Shown here one piece after another: positions 34,423-43,700 of a stretch of DNA of 64,000 bases. The translations under genes and the position numbers were made by a program. The notes under the pieces are model-generated. The model was not told the DNA's origin. It made no database searches and saw only the letters and a program-made list of their open reading frames with translations. Location: positions 16,681-80,680 of the forward strand of contig JAJXZF010000023.1 of assembly GCA_021780225.1 (NCBI GenBank), written 5' to 3'. How positions within the stretch are numbered: the stretch's first letter is position 1; the number at the start of each line of letters is the position of its first letter. Source of the stretch: Deltaproteobacteria bacterium. Lineage in GTDB: Bacteria > Desulfobacterota > Binatia > Binatales > Binataceae.

Positions 34423-34453
34423 GTCATGGCCGGGATCAGACCCGGCCATCCAT
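34423..34453 (+). repeat. REP-like palindrome, copy 3
   Basis: Flank GTCA, stem TGGCCGGG (34427-34434), loop ATCAGA, stem CCCGGCCA (34441-34448), then TCCAT. The loop is one base longer than in the other copies. It lies only 28 nt after copy 2 and in the opposite orientation, so the two could fold into a larger cruciform. Confidence 0.7.
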
Positions 34454-34530
34454 GTCCCTGACCGGTCGACGCCTTGTGCGGAGCTTCCCTAGTGCGGCGG
34501 GCCGCAAATAAGTTTGCGCTTGGCGGCGGC

Positions 34531-34640
34531 GCGAGATTCTTCGCCGCGTCCTTCGCTGCGCTCAGGACCAGCTCAGAATGACATGATGAAGCGTTGTTAT
34601 TGTCATTCTAAGCGAGGCTGCCGAGCGAAGAATTCCGTGC
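34531..34640. repeat. paired CATTCTGAG-type repeats, head to head
   Basis: A minus-oriented copy (GAGATTCTTCG ... GCTCAGAATGACA, ending 34583) faces a plus-oriented copy (TGTCATTCTAAGC from 34601, then GAAGAATTCC). Their facing 13-nt ends are reverse complements with one mismatch and 17 nt between them. Confidence 0.65.
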
Positions 34641-34680
34641 CGCTGTGACTCTTTTGCAAAGGTATCAACGGGACGCAACG

Positions 34681-35514
34681 CTAACGGCCCTTGAACTTCG
34701 GCTCGCGCTTCTCCAGGAACGCCTTGACCGCCTCCTTGTGATCCTCGGTCAGCCCGGTCAGCGATTGTCCGTGCGATTCGCGGTCGAGGATCGTCCGCAG
34801 GTCCGACTTGAGCGCCAGGTTGAGGTGCGCCTTCATGTATGAATAGGCGACCGTCGGCCCCGCCGCGATCCGCCGCGCGAAGGCGTCAACCTCCTCGCCC
34901 AGCGACGCCGCCGGCACGACCCGGTTAACCATCCCGAGCCTGAGCGCCTCGTCGGCGCCGACCACCTCGGCCGTGAAATAAAGCTCGCGCGCCTTGGCCG
35001 GCCCGACCAGTTGCGTCAGCAGATAGGTCCCGCCGAAATCGCCGGAAAAACCCACCCGCGCGAACGCGGTGCCGAAACGCGCCGTGTCCGCAGCGATCCG
35101 GATATCGCAGGCGAGCGCGATACTCAGTCCGGCGCCGGCCGCCGGCCCGTTGATCGCGCCGATCGTGACTTTAGGCATCTCGTGCAGCAGCGCGCTCACC
35201 TCTTCCGAGCGGCGCAACTGCGCGATCCGCGTGTTGATTCCAGCCTCGCCGCCGCCCTGCGCGCCGCCCTCGTGACCCGCGGCCTCGTTCCGCTCGCGCA
35301 TCCTGCCGATATCGCCGCCCGCGCAAAAGCCGCGTCCGGCGCCGGTCAGCACGACTGCTCCCACCTCCTTGTCGTGCGCGGCGCGGCCTAGCTCATCCAG
35401 CAGCCCGGCGATCATCTGATCGCTCAGGGCGTTGAGCTTGTCGGGCCGGTTCATGGTCAGAAAGAGCACGCCGTGGCGGCGCTCGGCGATAAGGTCGCGA
35501 TGCTCGGCAGCCAT
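34681..35514 (-). CDS. enoyl-CoA hydratase/isomerase family protein
   Basis: A 277-residue crotonase-fold enzyme. N-terminal FLTMNRPDKLNALSDQM, the oxyanion-hole block GRGFCAGGDIGRMRE, and the second oxyanion block VTIGAINGPAAGAGLSIALACD are intact. The catalytic-Glu segment is less typical (FSGDFGGTYLL replaces the usual xPEGGxT), so isomerase or atypical hydratase chemistry is possible. A GGAGG site precedes the ATG. It is 37 nt downstream of the dehydrogenase gene start region on the same strand and probably forms a pair with it. Substrate unknown. Confidence 0.9.
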   Translation of the reverse strand: MAAEHRDLIAERRHGVLFLTMNRPDKLNALSDQMIAGLLDELGRAAHDKEVGAVVLTGAGRGFCAGGDIGRMRERNEAAGHEGGAQGGGEAGINTRIAQLRRSEEVSALLHEMPKVTIGAINGPAAGAGLSIALACDIRIAADTARFGTAFARVGFSGDFGGTYLLTQLVGPAKARELYFTAEVVGADEALRLGMVNRVVPAASLGEEVDAFARRIAAGPTVAYSYMKAHLNLALKSDLRTILDRESHGQSLTGLTEDHKEAVKAFLEKREPKFKGR

Positions 35515-35551
35515 CGTAGGAATCCTCCGGAAACGGTCGTTTCAACCCCTA

Positions 35552-36418
35552 CTACTTCAGCACGGCCATCCTGTCGAGGGCGGCCGCGACCGCCTGCGTC
35601 CCGTCGAGGTCGTGGCCAAGAGCGCCCGCCGTGTTGAACATCGAGGCCATCAGCTTCAGCCCCGGCAGCGCGAGCCGGTTCTGGCGGGCGGCTTCATCTA
35701 CCAGCCGCAGGTCCTTGCGGATCAGCTTGATAAAAAATCCGGGGCGGTAATCGCGCGCGATAATCTTCGGGCCGAGGTTCGCGAGCTGCCACGAGCCGGC
35801 CGCGCCCGCGCCGATCGCCTCCAGCACGCGCGCCGGATCGAGTCCGCTCTCGCGCGCGAACAGCAGCGCCTCGGCCGCCGCTTCGAGCGCGAGCGCAACG
35901 GCGATCTGATTGGCGAGCTTGGTGGTCTGGCCCGCGCCCGGCGGTCCCATATGCGTGATCCGGCGGCCGAGCGGCTCGAACAGCGGACGCGCCCGCTCGA
36001 ACGCCGCGGCCTCGCCGCCGGCCATAATCGTAAGCGCGCCGTCGATCGCCCCCTGCTCGCCGCCGGAGACGGGCGCGTCGAGGTAGCTGACGCCCACGGC
36101 GGCGAGACGCGCGGCGATTCCACGTTCCGCCTCGGGCGCGATCGTGCTCATGTCGATCGCGAGTTGGCCGCGCTCCAGCACCGGCTCGATCCGCGCGACT
36201 GTGCTTTCAACGTCGGGCGTGTCCGGGAGCATCAGGAACACCGCCGCGGCTCCGCGGACCGCCTCGGGCGCGTCCGCGACCACGGTGGCGCCATCGGCGG
36301 CGAGCGCGCGCGCCTTTTCCGGGCTGCGGTTGAAGACGCGCACGTGATGGCCCGCGCGGAGCAGCCTGCGCGCCATCGGCGCGCCCATGATTCCGGTTCC
36401 GATCCAGCCGATTTCCAT
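35552..36418 (-). CDS. NAD(P)-dependent beta-hydroxyacid dehydrogenase (3-hydroxyisobutyrate dehydrogenase family)
   Basis: A 288-residue enzyme. The N-terminal Rossmann motif is GWIGTGIMGAPMARRLL at residues ~4-20, with the NADP-type Asn-Arg-Ser after beta-2 (FNRSPEKA). The substrate segment DAPVSGGEQGA and the catalytic-Lys segment GAGQTTKLANQ are canonical. The family reduces or oxidises 3-hydroxyisobutyrate, tartronate semialdehyde or similar acids. It lies upstream of an enoyl-CoA hydratase gene on the same strand, which would fit a branched-chain acid pathway but does not prove one. Confidence 0.9.
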   Translation of the reverse strand: MEIGWIGTGIMGAPMARRLLRAGHHVRVFNRSPEKARALAADGATVVADAPEAVRGAAAVFLMLPDTPDVESTVARIEPVLERGQLAIDMSTIAPEAERGIAARLAAVGVSYLDAPVSGGEQGAIDGALTIMAGGEAAAFERARPLFEPLGRRITHMGPPGAGQTTKLANQIAVALALEAAAEALLFARESGLDPARVLEAIGAGAAGSWQLANLGPKIIARDYRPGFFIKLIRKDLRLVDEAARQNRLALPGLKLMASMFNTAGALGHDLDGTQAVAAALDRMAVLK

Positions 36419-36516
36419 GGTTAATCCTCGCTATGCCGCGCTACGGCGTCGCGGATGCGCGGCGGGCGGCAGGATCGTCGCGCCAAGATGCCGTGCGGCG
36501 CAAGCGCCGGGCGGCG

Positions 36517-37416
36517 TCACGCGCCGGCCGTGGCCGCGATTCCGGCGTCCGCTGGCACGGTCGCGTCGAACTGCGACATATCGAGCGCGAACTGGCCGTC
36601 CGGCGTATGCGTCGTGATATCCGCCAGCCGGGCGCCCCAGATGATCTCCTCGGCGTTGTAGGAATGGCGTGAATAGACCGTCTGGGAGAAGGTTTCGTCG
36701 ATTCCGATGAGGGAAATGGTGAGGTCGGCGTCGGCCGCGATCAATTCCTCGCGAGTGGTTGCATAAAACGGACTACCGGGAATAATCGGATGCACGGCGG
36801 TCCACGAATACGCGAAGATCGCGTTGCGCGTGCGCGATAGTTCGAGGTCGCGGAAACGGCGCACCTCCTCGCCTTCCGCAGTGCGTTCCTGACGGGCGAA
36901 GACCACGTGAATTTGCGCTTCGACGATCAAATTCGCGCGCACGTTCGCCATCCTGAACATCAGGCTGGGCACGCCGTCGCGCAGCGAGATAACGGCGTTG
37001 CGGCTGAAACGGACGCGCGCGGTCGGCCGCGAGAATTTGGCGAAAATCAGTCCGGTGACCATCGCGAGTCCGATCAGTCCGGTCAACGCCTCGACGCTCA
37101 TCAGCAGATGGGCCACAAGGGTGATTGGCGCCATCCGGCCATAGCCGATCGTCGCCATGGTTTCGACGCTGAAGAAAAATGAATCGGAAAAACTGCCGGG
37201 ACGCGCGTTCTCGATCCCCGCGTCGAGCCAGTAGCCCAACCCGAATATGGTGTTGAGGACGACGAACGCCGTCGCAATTTGCAGCAACAAGGACGGCCAT
37301 GATGAATTCAGCAGATGATGATAAAAGTCGGCGAAATAGCCGTCTCCGCGCGCCGGCAACGAGCGCCGTCTTTGCCGGACGAGCAGCCGATTGGCGCGCG
37401 ATCCGAAGATTGCCAT
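36517..37416 (-). CDS. KirBac-like inward-rectifier potassium channel
   Basis: A 299-residue membrane protein. An amphipathic slide helix (YHHLLNSSWPSLLL) leads into TM1 near residues 45-65. The pore loop follows with the potassium filter TIGYG in SVETMATIGYGRMAP, then TM2 (LTGLIGLAMVTGLIFAKFSRP). The cytosolic Kir immunoglobulin-like domain occupies ~120-280 (VRFSRNAVISLRDG, LMFRMANVRANLIVEAQIHV, THTPDGQFALDMSQFD). All the expected Kir blocks are present. Bacterial Kir channels conduct K+ and are gated by pH or lipids; physiological role is rarely known. The neighbouring genes give no hint. Confidence 0.93.
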   Translation of the reverse strand: MAIFGSRANRLLVRQRRRSLPARGDGYFADFYHHLLNSSWPSLLLQIATAFVVLNTIFGLGYWLDAGIENARPGSFSDSFFFSVETMATIGYGRMAPITLVAHLLMSVEALTGLIGLAMVTGLIFAKFSRPTARVRFSRNAVISLRDGVPSLMFRMANVRANLIVEAQIHVVFARQERTAEGEEVRRFRDLELSRTRNAIFAYSWTAVHPIIPGSPFYATTREELIAADADLTISLIGIDETFSQTVYSRHSYNAEEIIWGARLADITTHTPDGQFALDMSQFDATVPADAGIAATAGA

Positions 37417-37534
37417 GCGCGCAAGCTTAGCCGACGCCGTGGCGTGCGCGCACTAGCGCATATGCGGATGGACTCGTTCGGCGCCGTCATATCGAACGCG
37501 ATTGCGCGGTATCGGGCGTTCGTTCAGGTATGAA

Positions 37535-37576
37535 GCGGGCGGCCGATCCTTTTGGATCGGCCGCCCGCCGTTTTTT
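37535..37576 (+). terminator. strong hairpin with T6 tract, pointing rightward
   Basis: GCGGGCGGCCGATCC (37535-37549), TTTT loop and its perfect complement (37554-37568) give a 15-bp stem, followed after CG by TTTTTT (37571-37576). On the plus strand it is a textbook intrinsic terminator, yet both flanking genes lie on the minus strand. Read leftward it is preceded by A6 and followed only by TT, so for the 37580-38758 gene it is a strong stem without a proper U tract. Confidence 0.75.
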
Positions 37577-37579
37577 GGC

Positions 37580-38758
37580 TTAACTCCAAACCGACGGAGG
37601 CACCGGAACCGGACCGCTCGGAACCAGCGTCGCCACCGAAACGTGCGGCCACGTCAGCGTGTTGAAGTTCAAAAATACCTCCTGGGAGTACTGAATCTGC
37701 GTCGAAAATACCTTGATCACTCGCGGCGCAGAGATTTCGATCGGCGGATGCACGAGGAATTTCGGCACCGGCTGACCGGCCTCGCCGCCCTCCGCATGGA
37801 TCGTCATCGGCGGCTGGCCGAGCTTGAAAATCGGCACGACGATCGTGTGTTCGACCGTTTCAATCCAGAACGTCGCATTCATCTTCAACGTCTGCGCGTT
37901 CGGGCCGGCCGGCGCCAGATTCGCCAGAGCGCCGGGATTCCCAAGCAGGAAGGCGATATTCTCGGCGCCGCCGCCAAACAAGGGCGATGCCGGATTGGTC
38001 GAAATCGATATCGTGGTGGTTGAAGTGATCGCCTGCGACGCGATGTGGTTGCGCAAGACCGTGTTCGGATCGGTCAGCATCGCCTGCGTAATCGTGCCGG
38101 CTGTGATAAACGGCCCAAGGTCCTGCGGAATCCGCGGCGTATTGCCATTGGTCGCCGTCTGACTCGCGAACGGAATTCTGGTGTTCGGCGGAGCCGTGGT
38201 GAATGGCGTGATATCGACGGACGGGATTGTCGGTTTGCCGCTGATTGTCGATGACGTTCCCTGCGCGACGACCGTCGTGCCGTGCGGAATCGACGCCATC
38301 CGCACCAGCGTCGTGCCCTCGGCCGGATCGCTGGTGGACGGCACGATCACCCAAAGACCCGGCTCGAGATGGATTCCGGCCGGCTGAGTCGGAATCGTGA
38401 TATCGGAAATCGCTTGCAGATAGGGTACGCCGTTAAGAAAGACGTCCCGTTGAACCATCCCACGGTTGGGCACGCTGCCAAGGCTCGCCGAAAACGACAG
38501 CGTCTCCGAAGTCAGGTTGAGCTCCAGAATGTTGTCGCTGCCGGGCTGCGGAACGGGCAGCGGCGTCGGCGTGGCGGGGTTCTGCGGGCGGAAGATGGTG
38601 TTGAAGCCATTGCCGACAAATGTGCCGACGAAGGCGGCCAGCGGTCCGAGGCTCGGCGCAGCGGATGGCATCACCTTGAACTTGGTGAGGGCCGAAACCT
38701 CGCTGAATCGGAAGCTGGCCGGAATCGACACGGCGGACTCGAGTTTCGTTTCGCTCAT
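37580..38758 (-). CDS. unidentified 392-residue protein with a calycin-like N-terminal motif
   Basis: I do not recognise this protein. Near residues 37-55 it has LGPLAAFVGTFVGNGFNTIF, resembling the G-x-W/F-x-G-x-G opening of nitrobindin/FABP-like beta barrels. It is rich in Thr, Pro, Asn and Ile with beta-strand spacing (ISDITIPTQPAG, LWVIVPSTSDPAEG, GTTVVAQGTSSTISG). It has very few Cys and no signal peptide or transmembrane segment, so a cytosolic all-beta ligand-binding protein is plausible. A GGGAGG site 8 nt before the ATG supports the start. The low-complexity tail ends VPVPPSVWS. A strong hairpin lies just beyond the stop. Confidence 0.75.
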   Translation of the reverse strand: MSETKLESAVSIPASFRFSEVSALTKFKVMPSAAPSLGPLAAFVGTFVGNGFNTIFRPQNPATPTPLPVPQPGSDNILELNLTSETLSFSASLGSVPNRGMVQRDVFLNGVPYLQAISDITIPTQPAGIHLEPGLWVIVPSTSDPAEGTTLVRMASIPHGTTVVAQGTSSTISGKPTIPSVDITPFTTAPPNTRIPFASQTATNGNTPRIPQDLGPFITAGTITQAMLTDPNTVLRNHIASQAITSTTTISISTNPASPLFGGGAENIAFLLGNPGALANLAPAGPNAQTLKMNATFWIETVEHTIVVPIFKLGQPPMTIHAEGGEAGQPVPKFLVHPPIEISAPRVIKVFSTQIQYSQEVFLNFNTLTWPHVSVATLVPSGPVPVPPSVWS

Positions 38759-39099
38759 TATTGTTCCTCCCCTTTTTGCGGAGCCGGCTAGGCGGAGCGC
38801 GCGTCCAATTACGCGCGGTCCGGTTCGATTGCTCCGCGCGCATCATTGAGCAACGGCGGCGCCACGTTTGGTGTTGGAATCAAACCTTGATTTTGCGAAG
38901 GAATTTCGATCGACGGCGCCAGGAAAAGTTTACGGCGCCCGCACAATTTGCACTACACTGCTAGTTAAAACATCCAATAGCCGTCGTGGTGATTGAGCAT
39001 GGTTATAATTGTTTGCTGGCCTATCCTCGCCATAGCCATCACGCGCTAAGCGGGGTCTGGTGCGATGGGACCGACCTTGCTTAATATTCGATTAACCAA
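38759..39099. other. 341-nt intergenic region without recognisable content
   Basis: It lies upstream of the unidentified protein gene and before the truncated relic gene. It is visibly richer in A+T than the neighbouring coding DNA, particularly from 38940 onward. No hairpin, repeat copy or credible open frame was found. Confidence 0.4.
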
Positions 39100-39351
39100 A
39101 TGTCATCGAAAGAAAGCATCGGCGGAGCAACCACTACTCTATTCAGGCCGGTCGGTCCGGCTGAGCTAGCCTTGATCCGCGAATCCGATTGGCGGCGCTT
39201 TCCGCCCAGATTGCCGGAACAGCCGATTTTTAATCCGGTACTAACTGAGAATTACGCGCGGCAGATCTGGATACTCGAGTCGAGCCAGGGCACCCAGATC
39301 GAAGTAGCAAGTGCGCGGATAGATTCTCGGGTCAAGCCCGAGAATGACTAA
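39100..39351 (+). pseudogene. truncated ADP-ribosylation/crystallin-J1-type gene ending in a REP-like palindrome
   Basis: The first ~55 residues (TLFRPVGPAELALIRESDW, then RFPPRLPEQPIFNPVLTENYA) match the N-terminus of a small protein family commonly annotated ADP-ribosylation/crystallin J1, normally ~100 residues long with an Asn-Thr-Lys and a second beta domain after this point. Here the homology stops near residue 58 and the frame runs into unrelated sequence, then into REP-like palindrome copy 4, which supplies the last residues and stop. The 5' half therefore survives as a relic. Family recall is from memory of the motif; function of the family is not established. Confidence 0.55.
39319..39348 (-). 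repeat. REP-like palindrome, copy 4
   Basis: Stem TTCTCGGG (39324-39331), loop TCAAG, stem CCCGAGAA (39337-39344), flanked by TAGA and TGAC. Orientation matches copy 2. It forms the 3' end of the relic reading frame. Confidence 0.75.
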
Positions 39352-39493
39352 TTGGCGCGTCTTCTATTGATCTCTGTAAAATATTGTGACATCCAAAGCG
39401 CGAAACCCTCACGCTGGCGGGATAAAGACGCTCCCGTGCTGTCACTATAATAAGCAGGATTCAATAGTTGACGCCTCCAGCCCAGCCGCTCCA

Positions 39494-39573
39494 CCTGTCA
39501 TTCTGAGGCGCAGCCGAAGAATCCCGGAATTCCCTTCGCAAGACTCAGGGCAGGCTTTCGGTGCGCTCAGAAT
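39494..39573. repeat. 80-nt inverted element with CATTCTGAG arms
   Basis: TGTCATTCTGAG at 39494-39505 faces CTCAGAATGA at 39564-39573, with internal CAGCCGAAGAATCCC and CTTCGCAAGACTCAGGGCAGG. It is the same class as the elements at 34007 and 34531 and lies just beyond the 3' end of the LLM-family gene. Confidence 0.65.
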
Positions 39574-39620
39574 GAAAATGCGGGCGCTGCCGCTGATGCG
39601 GATATTTTTGAGACACGGCA

Positions 39621-40595
39621 CTAACGGAAAGCGGGGATCACCTTCGCGGCGAAAAGTTCCAGATGCTCCTGCGCCCAGCGCGGCGGCAAGCCCGGCGGCA
39701 GCGTCCACGAATAGTAATGCGTGACGGGAACCTTGCCGAGGTATTCGCGGATCATCCGAATACACTCGGCCGGATCGGCGACTTTTAGTCCGCCCGTCTC
39801 GCGCAGATGCTCACGATCGCGGATATAGACCGGGTTGCGGTTCTGGCCGGCCTTGGCCGCCCATTCGGTGTATAGATTCGACTGGTAAATGATATGGTCG
39901 GCGGCCTCGTTGAAGGTCTTGTCGGGATCGTTCGCGCAGATAAGCCATCGATGACCCCCGCCGAAGCGAACGTTGTCGGCCGATTTTCCCGCCTTGCGCA
40001 ATTCCTCGACGTAAGCGTCATAAACGCGGCGCAGCGCGGGCGGGGTAAAGCCGCCAACCCAGATCGGAGGGCGCGGACGCTGAATCGGCTCGGGAGTGAG
40101 CCTGACCTTATTGACCTCGAAGAATTTGCCTTTGAACGATAGCGTCTCGCCCTGCAGCAGCCGGCCGATAATCTCGAGGGCTTCGTTGGTGCGGCCGCCG
40201 CGTTCGTTGAACGGCACATTGAAACCCTGAAATTCCTCGACCTTGTAACCAACGCCGACGCCCAATTCGAAGCGTCCGCCGGAGATAACATCGACCACCG
40301 CGATATCTTCGGCGAGCCGCACTGGATTGTGAAACGGCATCAGGAGCACGCCAAGTGGAATCCGAATACGTTTGGTGCGCGCGGCGATCGCGGCTGCGGC
40401 CGGCAGCATCGACGGCAAATAGCCGTCATCGATGAAATGATGCTCGGAGAGCCAGACGTCATCGAAGCCGTGATCCTCGGCCCAAACGATCTGGTCAAGG
40501 ATTTCGCGATAGAGCCGGTCGTAAGGCTGCCGCCATTGGGCGGGATTGCGGAAGTCGTACCAGAGGCCGAAACGGACGTTCTGCGTCGTACTCAT
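39621..40595 (-). CDS. LLM-class flavin-dependent oxidoreductase
   Basis: About 324 residues, bacterial-luciferase-like TIM barrel. FGLWYDFRNPAQWRQP, WLSEHHFIDDGYLPSML (the EHHF segment near residue 50 is characteristic), PVRLAEDIAVVDVISGGRFELGVGVGY and PPIWVGGFT are all family blocks. Cofactor is FMN or F420; sequence alone does not decide, and no F420 genes are nearby. Such enzymes are abundant in acyl-CoA-degrading soil bacteria, with mostly unknown substrates. ATG 40595 is chosen over an upstream in-frame start because homology begins here and GGAG precedes it. Confidence 0.9.
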   Translation of the reverse strand: MSTTQNVRFGLWYDFRNPAQWRQPYDRLYREILDQIVWAEDHGFDDVWLSEHHFIDDGYLPSMLPAAAAIAARTKRIRIPLGVLLMPFHNPVRLAEDIAVVDVISGGRFELGVGVGYKVEEFQGFNVPFNERGGRTNEALEIIGRLLQGETLSFKGKFFEVNKVRLTPEPIQRPRPPIWVGGFTPPALRRVYDAYVEELRKAGKSADNVRFGGGHRWLICANDPDKTFNEAADHIIYQSNLYTEWAAKAGQNRNPVYIRDREHLRETGGLKVADPAECIRMIREYLGKVPVTHYYSWTLPPGLPPRWAQEHLELFAAKVIPAFR

Positions 40596-40709
40596 CGGGT
40601 CGCTCTCCGAAAGGAGGTTCGCCGCTTTTAAAGCGATGCGGGCGCAAAGCGGTATCGATGACGGGTTTCGCACACGGCGCGGCTCGCGCGCAAGCGCCTG
40701 CGCGCAACG

Positions 40710-43700
40710 TCAATCGATCGCGCGCAAGCCTTCGGCGGGCGTCGCATTTTCCGCGTTCGCCGCCGCGACGCTATTGCCGGATCCGCCGGCGAACCAACCG
40801 TAAAGGATGGGCATCACGTAAAGCGTGAAGGGCGTCGCCGTGAGCAGTCCGCCGATTACCACCGTCGCAAGCGGACGCTGTACTTCAGCGCCGGCGCCAT
40901 GCGAAACCGCCATCGGAATAAATCCGAAGAGAGCGACCAGCGAGGCCATCAGGATCGGCCGCAGACGATCCCTGACGCCGGTTTCCAACGCATAGGCGAG
41001 CGGATGACCGGCTTCGCGCAAACGGTTGATCTCCGACATCAGCACCACGCCGTTGAGCACCGATACGCCGAACAACGTGATGAAGCCGACGCCCGCGGTG
41101 ATCGAAAAAGTCAGATTTCGCAAGAAGAGCGCAAGAATTCCGCCCGCGGCGCCGATCAGAACGTTGCTGAAAATCAGCAACGCGAACCGCATCGAAGAAA
41201 ACGTGTTGTACAGCAGAACGAGGATTAGCAGGAGGGACGCCGGCGCGAGCACCATCAGACGCGCCGAAGCACGCGACAAATTTTCATACTGGCCGCCCCA
41301 TTCGAGACGCCATCCACGCGGCAATTGGACCTGGCTTGCGATCGCGAAGCGCGCGCGCGACACGAACGTAGCGAGATCGACGCCGCGAACGTTGGCCGCG
41401 ACCGTAACCTGGCGCGTAAGGTTGGTGCGCCAGATCGAAACCGGGCCTTCGCTTTGATCGAATCGCGCCAGCTGAGCGATCGGAATCAAAGCGCCGTCGG
41501 GAGCGGCGATCTTGATGTCGTGAAGGCGATCCAGGTTGGAACGGGCCGACTCGTCGAAACGCACCTGCAACGGGAATCGCGCCTGACCTTCCATCACCTG
41601 CCCGACGACGTGGCCGCCAATGGTTTCGACCGCGTCGAGCACGTCGCCGGCGTTGATTCCGTAACGAGCGATGGCCGCGCGATCGATCTTGATATCGATC
41701 GACGGCAGGCCATAGCGTGGAATCATCTTCAAATCGGCGGCGCCGGGCAGCCCGGCTAGAACGCCGCGAATCTTGCGACCCGTCTTCATCATCGCGTCCA
41801 GATCGTCGCCGTAGATGCGAATGGCGACGTCGCCCTTGACGCCGGCGATCATATCGTTGACGCGCGACTCGATCGGTTGCGAGAAGCCGTAGCTGATTTC
41901 GGGCACGCGGCGAGCGAGCTGGCGGGAGATCTCGCCGATCAACTCGTCGCGGTTGCGCACGCGCCATTCGCTGCGCGGCTTGAGGAAAACGTAAACGTCG
42001 CTTTCGTCGGGGCCGATCGTGTCAGTGGCGATTTCGGGCCGGCCGATACGGCTGACGACATGGGCGACCTCCGGCAGTTCGAGCATCGCTTTTTCAGCCG
42101 CGGTCGAGGTGCGCACGGCGTGTTCGAGCGAAATGCTGGGAATCTGCATCACGTCGAGATTGAGCGCGCCCTCGTCGAGGGTCGGAATAAATTCCGCGCC
42201 GAGAAACGGCGCGATCGCGAAGCTCACGATCAGCACGAGCGCCGACGACGCCACAACGATGCGCGGCCGCGCGCCGATCCATCGCGCCAAGCGCTCATGA
42301 ATCCGCTCCGCCTGGCGGGCGGTCCACGGCTCGCCGACGGCGGTGCGGCGCAAAAAGACCGAGGCCATCACGGGCACATAAGTGAGCGCGAAGACGAGGG
42401 AGCCGACGAGCGCGAAGATCACCGTCAGCGCCATCGGGCGAAACATTTTACCTTCGACGTTCTGGAAACTGAGAATCGGCAGGTAAACGACGATGATGAT
42501 GCCAATGGCGAAAACAATCGGGCGCAATACCTCGCGGCCGGCTTCGAAAACGATATGAGCCATCGAGCGCGCCGGGTCGCGCTCGCGCGCCATTCGATGA
42601 AAGATGTTTTCGACCATGACGACGGAGCCGTCAACGATAAGCCCGAAATCGATCGCGCCAAGACTCATCAGATTGCCCGACACGCCCATCCGGTTCATCC
42701 CGATAAATGCGGCGAGCATCGCGAGGGGAATCACGGAGGCGACGATCAGGCTGGCCCTCAAATCGCCGAGGAACAGAAACAACAGCAGGGTGACGAGAAT
42801 CGCGCCCTCGATAAGATTGTGCGCGACGGTGTCGATCGTGCGGCTGATCAATTCCGAGCGGTCGTAATAGGGAACGATTTTCACGCCCGGCGGAAGCGAC
42901 GGCTCGATCTGCGCGAGCCTGGCTTTGACGCCGGCGACGACAATCCGCGAATTCTGGCCGATCAGAAGCATCACGACGCCGGCCACGGTCTCGCCCTTGC
43001 CGTCGTGAGTGACGGCGCCTTGCCGGAGCATCGGAGCGAACGCGACGCGGCCGAGATTGCGAATATAGATCGGCACGCCGCGATGGCTGCCGACGACCAC
43101 GTTGCCGACGTCTTCGAGGCTGCCGATGAGCGCGGAGCCGCGAATCACCTCCTGCTCGCCGTTGCGCACGATATAGCCGCCGCCGGCGCTCATGTTGTTG
43201 CGCTCGAGCGCGCGAAAAACGTTCTCCAGGCTCAGGCCGTAGGCGACAAGCGAATCGGGCCGCAACTGGACTTCGTAGGTCTTCAGCTGGCCGCCGTAGG
43301 AATTAACCTCGACGACGCCGGGAACCTCTTTGAGGCGCGGCGCGATTTGCCAGTCGAGGACGGAGCGCAAGTCCATCAAAGAGCGATGAGGATCGACCAC
43401 TTCGAATTGGAAGATTTCCCCGAGCGTCGTGGAAACCGGCGTCATCTCGGGGGGACCATAGCCCTGCGGGAGCATCGCGGCGGCGGACGGCAAGCGCTCC
43501 ATCACGAGGCGGCGTGCGAAATAGATATCCAATCCTTCGTCGAAGTAAACCGAGACCGACGAAAGGCCGAATCGCGAAATCGAGCGGATTTCCGAGATCC
43601 CGGCCAGCCCGCGCATCGAGACTTCGATCGGAAACGTAATCAGCTTCTCGACTTCGACCGCACCGAGGCCGGGCGCTTCGGTGACGATCTGGACCACGTT

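Larger units (their letters stand above)
33879..34680. other. 802-nt repeat-rich intergenic region
   Basis: No credible gene on either strand. It holds an inverted element at 34007-34095, two REP-like palindromes at 34365-34453, and a second inverted pair at 34531-34640. A short A8 run occurs at ~34250. The remainder, for example 34096-34364, shows nothing I can name. Confidence 0.6.

Noticed and set aside
33879..34680. A novel gene in the large gap before the enoyl-CoA hydratase gene
   Set aside because: Open frames here cross the repeat elements and have no coherent composition or ribosome-binding sites.
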